Source: Cyclostephanos tholiformis (lineage: Eukaryota > Bacillariophyta > Thalassiosirophyceae > Thalassiosirales > Thalassiosiraceae). From it: 13,736 bases of DNA. The notes under the pieces were generated by a model. It was not told the origin of the DNA. It made no database searches and worked only from the letters and a program-made list of their open reading frames with translations. Shown here one piece after another: positions 7,383 to 13,736 of the stretch. The position numbers and the translations under genes are program-made. Each line of letters starts with the position of its first letter. Within the stretch, counting starts at the first letter, position 1. The stretch covers positions 1-13,736 of the forward strand of contig JALLPB010000676.1 of NCBI GenBank assembly GCA_036939975.1, read 5' to 3'.

Positions 7383-8165
7383 ACCAAATAGTGGTAGGCA
7401 TCATAACAGTCTTTTGGTGATATTTCCCAAGATGTCATCCATTCTGGGGAACCGATCGAGCTGATAGGACTTGGATGTGCCGGACAACATATTATGCCAG
7501 TGCCACTGAAACTGCGTATGTCTTTGTAGGCCATAGTATGTGAATCTCCCTCTGAATCTATTTGAGTGATCATGTTGCACCACACAACACATAATCAATA
7601 ATTTAATAGACATAAGAGAAGGGTGATGATGACTGCACCCCCCCCAGTATGGAGTATTGGTTTCACACATAAATAAATTGACAATTGTTCCCTGTTTCTA
7701 ATATTATATGGCATTCTTCATTCCAATACATGTATTTGTATAGAAATCATGATCTCTTCTTATATGGCATTCTTCATTCCAATACATGTATTCGTAAAGT
7801 AATCATGATCTCTTCTTCTTCTTCTCATTGCCATGACCACTTTGTATAAGCAACCCTTACCTGTGTTGTCAATACATCCCCATTTCTTGGCATTTTCTCA
7901 CACCAAATATATCAGAGTTGGTAGTCATAAATGTTGGAAAATTTCTAAGTATAACAATCCCAACCAGTGACAGACTGGAAATGACAGACCTGGCCGATGA
8001 TGAAGGATGTGGAGATGATGGGGAGTGAGCACCAATCATATTAGTTGATGGCCAACCAAAGAGCCTTGGAGAATATCATAAACTCCAATTGTTGGGAAAG
8101 ACCATAGAAGTAGCATGGGAGAAGGCTTCTATCAGAGCATTTCATTTTTCATAATTAATGATGCC
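7383..8165. other. AT-rich intergenic region with decayed coding-like pieces
   Basis: No intact gene. Overlapping minus-strand frames between about 7343 and 7670 read like decayed coding sequence but match nothing I recognise. On the plus strand, 7981-8151 keeps one frame with a single internal TGA and looks weakly protein-like. The tandem duplication at 7705-7816 is listed separately. An old transposon landscape is the simplest reading. Confidence 0.35.
7705..7816. repeat. 56-bp tandem duplication
   Basis: 7705-7760 and 7761-7816 are two adjacent 56-bp copies that differ at only a few positions near base 33-40 of the unit. Each contains GGCATTCTTCATTCCAATAC and ends in ATCATGATCTCTTCT. The second copy runs on into extra TTC triplets. 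Confidence 0.9.
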
Positions 8166-8225
8166 CAAAACTGATATCTTCATGCTAGTGTTAGCCAATA
8201 CGACCCAATTTTTAGAAATGGATTG
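8166..8225. repeat. Dispersed ~60-bp repeat, copy 1
   Basis: This segment matches 10154-10214 over its whole length: CAAAACTGATAT, ATGCTAGT, TTAGCCAA and TTAGAAATGGATTG are shared in order. The other copy lies within the DNA that appears to interrupt the gag relic, so both are probably pieces of one repeat family. Confidence 0.75.
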
Positions 8226-8317
8226 ATGTAATTTCTACAAATATCAAATCCTTTTACTTAACTCTTTCCCATCAGATTGATATGTCATACCCCTATTGTT
8301 ATTAGGGAGCTTGACAG

Positions 8318-8705
8318 ATGAAAAAACATAAAAAACAGCATTTTGTCTCATTGGCCACTATTGACCGCAATATTCTCCCGGTGGTGGCAACCAGTGGCTT
8401 TCGTAAAACCCTAGACCTCCTCTATTGGGTGATGTGCATGGTACTGTATCAACACATTGTTATGGCCATTAAAACAGCCAGCAAATATGGTGAGTTTTTA
8501 TCATTTTTTTGTGCAATCCTGACTGCTGCTGGGGCAATAGAGAGTGAATTCTCGCCCAATGACAATGTTCAGTGGCTTCTAGCAAAGCCCTGGACCAATG
8601 ATATCAAGTGATTTGCTAGGTGTTGCACTGGCACATTGGCAAGGCCACCAAACTGGTCAACAAAGAAGGTTGACTTGATTGCCATTGACAATTTTACCTC
8701 AACCT
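8318..8705 (+). pseudogene. Unrecognised ORF (97 codons) with readable continuation after one TGA
   Basis: An ATG frame runs from 8318 to TGA at 8609-8611 (97 residues). The same frame is open again to TAA at about 8703, a further 31 residues, which suggests one stop inside a longer ancestral frame. The first part has a hydrophobic helix-like stretch around residues 34-50 and ends in QWLLAKPWTND. I do not recognise the family. The pattern of Gly, Ala and Leu loosely recalls dehydrogenase C-terminal helices, but that is too weak to name. It may be a retroelement or host-gene relic. Confidence 0.3.
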
Positions 8706-9839
8706 AACCATAGATAATTCATCTAGTAATACTTAATATAAACTAAAACCGAGTTACCATATTATTATTTACAATATTATTAATCTATTCAAATTATATG
8801 GGCGCCTGCCAACAGCAATGGATGCCATTTTGATGACCATCATTGTTCTTGATGGGCAATCAATTATGTAAAAGAGACAGAGGTCAACAGAAATATGTTA
8901 ATATCTACTATTACTATGTTTAAATGATTTCTACTGTATCTCTTAGACCAGTTGTCTTGTTAAACCCCTCGGCCGGGTTGCCAGTGTGTTAGATTGCTTC
9001 GATTCATTGAATCCTTGCATCTGGCGGGATGATTGGCTCCACCACCATAGTTATGGTGTTTATGGCATTTTTTGTGTGTTGTGGCTGTTATGATCAGAGG
9101 CAGAACAATGCCCCTTACTACCTTGAAATGGTGTTAGATGGGGCAAACAAGCCCCTGAATTGGGCCTATGAGCCTTTAAACAGATTTAAATTGTTGTCTT
9201 CTTCTTTTTTTTAGTTTTTCTTATTTTGCAACAACTTTCTATGTCCAGAAAGAAGAATCCCACATGCTATTAGGTTTAACATTCAATTTTCTACCTTGAG
9301 GAAGATACAGTCTTTTTTAATATAAAAACCTTACATATGTAGGAGTGATTTCAAAAGAAAAAATCGAAGTCTATATTTTATACGAGACCCGATGTATGTA
9401 TTTTTTAAATCCTCTGAGACTAATGGTGGACTCTCAAAACCAACCGCCACTCCCACACCAAAAACACAACCCACACAAAAAACCCACACACACAACACCA
9501 TGGCACTATGCCGCCCGCCGCCCTCCAGTGGCTTCAATTTTTAAGGTATGTCCAATTGCCATATGCCATGCGATAGTCCTTGATCATCCCAGCATGGCCA
9601 TATATATTTTAGTATGGAAAACTAACATTATTCTTTATTTTATTGAATATAGCTATGTAGTTATGCCAATGACAAGCACACCAGTGGACATTGGCTTAGA
9701 AAGCAACACATTTGATGTATGAAATGCAAAATATGCTTCAAGGTTTCAGAAGTCCCTGGAGGGTAGCAACTTCCATAAAGCAGGAGTACTACTTACAAAT
9801 GGGGAGGGGGGTGGGCATTGCCAAGTCAATCAGAGATCT
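8706..9839. other. AT-rich region without a supported gene
   Basis: A 61-codon frame (9029-9214) has a hydrophobic N-terminus and then nothing recognisable. At 9452-9500 there is a 49-nt run of only A and C. At 9546-9652 the signals GTATGT, ACTAAC and ATATAG are spaced like a short intron, but the joined frames soon reach stops. The stretch 9660-9839 may be the eroded 5' part of the retroelement that follows. No LTR or primer-binding site was found. Confidence 0.35.
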
Positions 9840-10089
9840 GGTCCTTCCTATTTTGACCCTGGTGGACCCAAACCCCACCAACAATCCACCCAACCCGGGC
9901 AAGATCTACCTCTGGCAGTAGGGGATTGCTGAAGGAAAAATGCGCAATCTTTTAATCAAATAGAACAAGAAGAGAGCGAATGCAGTGGTATTTGGCCAGT
10001 TCTTGCCAGATCTGATCAGTAAGATCAAGAGCTCTTACAAGTTTGCACAAGCAGACACCAATCAGGAGACATCCCACAACTCCTGGTAT

Positions 10090-10893
10090 GGGGTGCATGC
10101 CAATATGGGCCAAAACTCATAAGAGGTAGCATTTTACAAGTTTGTTTGTGTCTCAAAACTGATATCCTAATGCTAGTTTTAGCCAAGGATGGAACTAAAT
10201 TTAGAAATGGATTGTTTTTATCCCCCCCCTTAAGTATCCAATGAGATCGCTTAAGTCCTCCTGTTCATTTAGATATATCACAATTCCATGCTTCTTCACC
10301 TTGTCAGGTGATATTGTGTCATGTCAGTCAAGGTCCACCTCAAAGAAAGAGCAAACTCGATGCATTGGATTGTCTCATCAGCTCCAACCATCCCCACAAC
10401 ATAATCCCCATCTAGAGGACATACATAATCATCAAAATCTATAAGTGTGTTGATTGGTTGATTCTGCAAAGCTCAAGAAGCTAGTGAACATCTTCAAGAA
10501 GGTGTCACATCTGACTATACCTCTGGCCAAGTACTCCAATGAAGAAGTGGTCTCCAATTGCACCTTTCCAGTGTGTTTATCTGTGTACCCTCCTTAGTTG
10601 ATCGCTCAAATGGGTTGGGGTGATCCTTGCTTGTGACATGCTGCCACCTAAGTAGCTATGCCAAAAATGGGGGCCATCAATAATGACATAGAGTGTGCCC
10701 CCCCCTAAGCATAAAAAATGATGCTTTCAAGCTGGCCATATTGACCATTGTCTATTTGTTGTGTGTTAGGTTCAGTTGTATGAATTCAATGGAGGCATCC
10801 TCATATGGGTCACAAATGATTCCTATGTAATACATAAAATACTGAAACACACTCAAAATTCAATTAAGAGTGTTACTTGCTGACCCACATTGA
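10090..10893 (-). mobile_element. ~0.8-kb sequence interrupting gag, with minus-strand coding relic
   Basis: The Gag pieces on either side (ending ADTNQETSHN near 10080, resuming LLIIQGYYC near 10909) would be nearly adjacent in related elements, so the DNA between looks inserted. On the minus strand three open frames follow one another: 10593-10432 (53 codons, VQLETTSSLEYLARGI), 10439-10296 (47 codons, DFDDYVCPLDGDYVVG) and 10311-10201 (36 codons, VKKHGIVIYLNEQEDL). Each overlaps the next by 8-16 nt, which is how a single frame looks after two indels. The family is not recognised. The borders are approximate, and no terminal repeats or target duplication could be fixed. Confidence 0.45.
10154..10214. 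repeat. Dispersed ~60-bp repeat, copy 2
   Basis: This is the partner of 8166-8225. It lies within the sequence interrupting the gag relic, just past the end of the minus-strand coding relic, so it may be the 3' side of that inserted element. Confidence 0.75.
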
Positions 10894-11380
10894 TATGCAA
10901 TATACCTCCTCCTTATCATCCAAGGATATTACTGCAGGTTCTATGAACACAGCACATTGGCCCTTGAGAACATGAAGCATCATGTATTGGTTTTACACAG
11001 GATAGTACAGCATGGCCACCATGGAGTACATTGAGAATTATACTGGTGGATCGTATGGCCAACATCCAGGGCTAGTGAGAGTCCAACTGACCAAGCAGGG
11101 GGTGCCAAAGGCCAATCTGGAAGTGCCATATGTGACCTAGTTGAAAATGTATGTTGCCACATGTCAAGAGGAATACCTATCATGCAAACTCCTCCTTGGG
11201 TCAGATCAGTGTTGGTACTAAATACTCAAGAATGACATCTCCCAAAGACAATCTCAAGACATTGCATATCATAAATGATTACAAGGTCCCCCCGTGAGGG
11301 CCCAATATGTCTACAAGAACCTTGCAGAGGGCATGTTGTTTGTTGGAGATGGGTAGGCCCCAAATGTAAAAGAAGTTGAA

Positions 11381-11422
11381 TGCTGGCACTGCAGCAAAAA
11401 AGGACACTACCACACAAACTGC
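11381..11422 (+). other. CCHC zinc-knuckle segment of the gag relic
   Basis: The 14 codons read C-WH-C-SKKG-H-YHTN-C, an exact CX2CX4HX4C retroviral-type zinc knuckle. In live elements this motif binds genomic RNA during packaging. Here it sits between in-frame stops at 11354 and 11432, so it is a fossil. Confidence 0.9.
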
Positions 11423-12100
11423 CCCAAGTATTAGGTCAAAGACATGGATGATGGGGTCCAAAACTTTGATATTGAAGAACATGACAATGGACATGGCCTA
11501 TTTGTCTTGACTGGCAATGGGGCAGACTTGTCTGAGGTGCCTTCCCTGGGATTTAAACCTCAACAACTTATACATCAATTGTTAGAGCATTTGCACGTAA
11601 AAGTAGAATGAGAGAGCTCAAGATGGCTCAAAAAACGAGGTGTGTCGAGCATCATCCCCTGAACATTCTTGAGATGATCCAGCCCATCTCATACCACTCA
11701 ACAAAGGGTATGAACCCCAATCATTTTGTGATTCATATTATGGAGGGTGACATTCTTGTGGCAAGGAACAACTGATAACTTGAGGCAGAGGTGGTCCACT
11801 GCCTCATCCAAGAAATGATTGATAAAGTTCATGGAAACTTAGAAAGCTTTACTCATTGAGAAGTCTGAGACACCAATGGGGCTTGAGAAGCCCAGGGAAT
11901 GCTAGGGAATCCTATGGACAAGAGAGAATTCTTGCTGGGAATGGTACAGGCAAACATGATCAATAACTTGAAGTAACTCCAGCAGCCATAAAAAAGCTAA
12001 CCATATCTTTGATGATCCTACTACAGTCAAACAGATCAAACGGTGGGAATTCACCAAATACCCCATGCCCAAATTGATCATTAAGAGAGCAGAATCCTAG

Positions 12101-12821
12101 CTGGAGTACTTTGATGCAATTTTAATTTTGTTGGTACATTTCTAATGCATTGTTGGTTCATATTAATTCCTACATTGAAAAATTGTCATTGACACTAATT
12201 TTGATTTTCGGGGAAACACAGTTCTTTACAATATGAGTAATTATTATCTAGAATAATTATTGTTGATACTACTAATAGCATACAAAACACAACTAGGTAT
12301 CTTTTGTTAGATTTCTACAACTACAATGGCAAATGAAAAATGTACAAAATGATCCCCACCATAGGGGAGCTGATTGCCAGGTTTAGCGACATGCCTCACA
12401 AGAGGCAAAATTGGATCTACAAAATTAAATTGTAACAAATAGTTCGAGTTAATTTATCTAATATAACGTTTATTTGCACAGTAGTTTATTTTATTTAAAC
12501 TAGTTCAACTTAGTTATTCTAAGTGTTAATTTTATTTTTGCACATTGTTACATTTTATTTTTACATATAAAACGTCTTTTAATTAGAACAACTTAATTGT
12601 TCTATCTGTAAAAATATTATTGTATATATAAAATTTTATCTATAACCCTCCATTTATTAGTGACATGTAATGTTAGTACCTATTGCATCGCCTTTCTACT
12701 TACAACTAAATTTAAAGTGGGAATTTTTATATGGCTCTTAATTTTGTATAGTAATCATGTAAAAAGTAATTTGTTGCCATAACATTCATCGTGATTCCAT
12801 TTACTATGCCGCTAATATATT
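12101..12821. other. Very AT-rich region, one short coding-like frame
   Basis: No intact gene. An ATG frame at 12340-12435 (31 residues, beginning MYKMIPTIGELIARFSDM) reads like genuine protein sequence within otherwise stop-rich DNA. It could be an orphan exon or the last trace of the retroelement. Small hairpins occur at 12239-12258 (AATTATT/AATAATT) and 12584-12604 (TAGAACAA/TTGTTCTA). The rest is A/T-rich with no recognised signals. Confidence 0.35.
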
Positions 12822-13373
12822 ATGCAATCTAACACTTCCCCCACCCAACCACCTCGTCAAAATAATAGGCACAATCACGCCCATCGCCATCCCCCTCCTC
12901 GCCGAAGTCTAAGACTTTTTCTTCAAACTCTCCCTCCCCATCGACGCCACGATGATCAAAGTCGCCGAGCGTGGTTTGATCTCACCACGCTCTCCCCTCT
13001 CGATATTTTTTCAGAGCCCCAACGTCGGCACTGGGAAGATGATTTGGATCATCACTGCCTTATTGCACTTCGTATAGCCGCCGAACACCCTGCAGCCGCT
13101 GGTGGCCCCAATGCGCAATATTACTACTACTACTACTACTACGACGACGACGACGACGACGACGACGACAACGACAACGACGATGACAACAACGTCCGCC
13201 CCAACCACGTCAACGACGACCGTCGCCGCCCCAACGACGACGACGACAACAACGATTGCCCCAACGACGACAATGACAAAGTGTTCCAACGTCTATACGT
13301 TTTTCACCTATATGCCCAAAGAAATCACAGCCTAAGAGGGGGTAGACTACCGTTTTTGCCGGGGCATAATTGA
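12822..13373 (+). CDS. Hypothetical 183-residue protein or 5' exon with Tyr8-Asp9 run
   Basis: The ATG opens a frame exactly where base composition switches from AT-rich to GC-rich, and the frame runs 183 codons to TGA. Residues 1-35 are rich in Asn, Gln, Pro, His and Arg. Residues 48-95 are more normal (FDLTTLSPLDIFSEPQRRHW). Residues 100-107 are eight Tyr and 108-116 nine Asp, followed by Asp/Asn-rich sequence. No domain is recognised. Triplet repeats keep several frames open at once here, so frame length alone is weak evidence. It could be the first exon of a gene that continues right of the window. Confidence 0.35.
   Translation: MQSNTSPTQPPRQNNRHNHAHRHPPPRRSLRLFLQTLPPHRRHDDQSRRAWFDLTTLSPLDIFSEPQRRHWEDDLDHHCLIALRIAAEHPAAAGGPNAQYYYYYYYYDDDDDDDDDNDNDDDNNVRPNHVNDDRRRPNDDDDNNDCPNDDNDKVFQRLYVFHLYAQRNHSLRGGRLPFLPGHN
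13119..13169 (+). repeat. Compound microsatellite TAT(TAC)7(GAC)9
   Basis: One TAT and seven TAC triplets are followed directly by nine GAC triplets, then impure AAC/GAC/GAT triplets to about 13270. In the forward frame it gives a Tyr run then an Asp run; in the other frames Thr or, on the minus strand, Val. Confidence 0.95.
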
Positions 13374-13391
13374 CGCCGGGGCATAAGAGAC
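13358..13391. repeat. 17-bp direct repeat, two tandem copies
   Basis: 13358-13374 and 13375-13391 both begin GCCGGGGCATAA and end GAC, with three differences between. The second copy starts just after the stop codon of the hypothetical 183-residue frame. Confidence 0.8.
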
Positions 13392-13736
13392 ACTGCTCCC
13401 CTCTTGTTTCTCTCGATCTGCTACTCTTAGGCCTTAGTACAAGGCAACAGACGTTCTTGCGTTGAAGAGAGCTTTCCGGCGATCCCCAACATGCCTTGGT
13501 TTGGCCTGGGTGTGATTTATGGCGCACCCAGGCCGAACCGAGGCACATGGAACAAAAAGGGCCTTCACACAACTCACACAATCCTCCACCATGGAGGCCT
13601 CCTCTCGCCACCTCTGGCAGCGCAGCACACAACAATCAATTGTAAGTCGGCATGGACGATGGAGGGGGAGTTGGGGAGGAGGCGCGGCTGGGGCGGAACG
13701 TGCAGGGGAGGCGCCGTGTCATCGGTTAGGTCGTCG
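13374..13736. other. GC-richer right edge, no supported gene
   Basis: Minus-strand frames (for example 13635-13210) are Cys- and Arg-rich but have no recognisable domain and overlap the microsatellite. The strong hairpin at 13492-13545 is the main structure. The last 80 bases are G-rich (repeats of GGAGG and GGGGAGG). The window ends without a clear boundary. Confidence 0.4.
13492..13545 (+). other. 21-bp near-perfect hairpin with 12-nt loop
   Basis: Left arm 13492-13512 (TGCCTTGGTTTGGCCTGGGTG) pairs with right arm 13525-13545 around a 12-nt loop. Nineteen pairs are Watson-Crick and two are T opposite G. These two would be G-U wobbles if the plus strand is transcribed, but mismatches in a minus-strand RNA. 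It could be a short foldback element, an RNA structure or a small-RNA precursor. No evidence decides. Confidence 0.8.

Larger units (their letters stand above)
9840..12100 (+). pseudogene. Decayed Ty1/copia-type Gag-Pol relic of diatom kind
   Basis: Pieces occur in Gag-Pol order on the plus strand. At about 9840-10085 a Gag core piece contains KKRANAVVFGQ, with two in-frame stops. At 10900-11020 comes LLIIQGYYCRFYEHS. After a frameshift, 11012-11434 contains ENYTGGSYGQHPGLV, QLTKQGVP and EEYLSCKLLLGSDQ, with stops at 11138, 11219, 11276, 11354 and 11432, and a zinc knuckle CX2CX4HX4C at 11381-11422. At 11623-11974 another frame carries ISYHSTKGMNPNHFVIH, EAQGMLGNP and MVQANMINN, typical of the region before integrase in diatom copia elements. 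After one more frameshift, KANHIFDDP runs to TAG at 12098. No reverse transcriptase, RNase H or integrase core and no LTRs are seen. The family match is from remembered motif order. The element is dead and 3'-truncated. Confidence 0.75.

Noticed and set aside
7148..12821. LTRs flanking the copia-like relic
   Set aside because: I looked for long direct repeats on both sides, TG..CA ends and a Met-tRNA primer site and found none. The dispersed 60-bp pair lies inside the region and is too short.
13011..13335. Poly-Val (minus) and poly-Thr (plus) frames at 13 kb
   Set aside because: They are the same TAC/GAC microsatellite read in other frames.

Overview
The window looks like nuclear DNA of a diatom, probably a centric one. 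This rests on four things: a two-exon gene for a diatom-type membrane-anchored sulfotransferase-like protein with a GT..AG intron, a eukaryotic tRNA gene with an internal B box and no encoded CCA, a decayed diatom-style Ty1/copia Gag-Pol relic, and GC-rich genes full of GAC/CGT triplet runs set in AT-rich flanks. The organism is an inference from family resemblance; no marker gene is present.

Layout. 1-1813 is AT-rich and apparently non-coding: a degenerate ACCCTTA-type repeat at the left edge, a 44-bp inverted-repeat pair (241-284/500-543), and a 253-bp unit present about twice in tandem (813-1298). 1814-3794 (minus) is a two-exon, 615-residue, type II membrane sulfotransferase-like gene whose 133-nt intron carries a 34-nt homopolymer. 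3894-3966 (plus) is tRNA-Glu(UUC), only 99 bp from the sulfotransferase start codon and divergent from it. 4205-7147 (plus) is a 980-residue protein of unknown function with a long Asp/Arg/His/Gly-rich head, one hydrophobic anchor, an acidic and Gln-rich stalk, and four 24-residue tandem repeats at the end, three of them with an N-glycosylation sequon.

7148-12821 is AT-rich and gene-poor. It holds a possible frameshifted extension of the 980-residue gene, a 56-bp tandem duplication, an unrecognised ORF (8318-8611), and a copia-like Gag-Pol relic (about 9840-12100) with many stops and frameshifts but a perfect CCHC zinc knuckle. The gag part appears split by about 0.8 kb of unrelated DNA that carries a frameshifted minus-strand reading frame. 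12822-13373 is a possible gene or 5' exon with a TAC/GAC compound microsatellite. The right edge has a 21-bp near-perfect hairpin.

The two main protein genes diverge from one small intergenic region containing the tRNA. Both predict a basic N-terminal side, one membrane anchor and a large C-terminal lumenal or extracellular part, so both may work in or through the secretory pathway. Nothing shows that they act together. No new biological system is proven; the best leads are the 980-residue repeat protein, the altered PAPS-binding motif of the sulfotransferase-like protein, and the antisense relic inside the dead retroelement.
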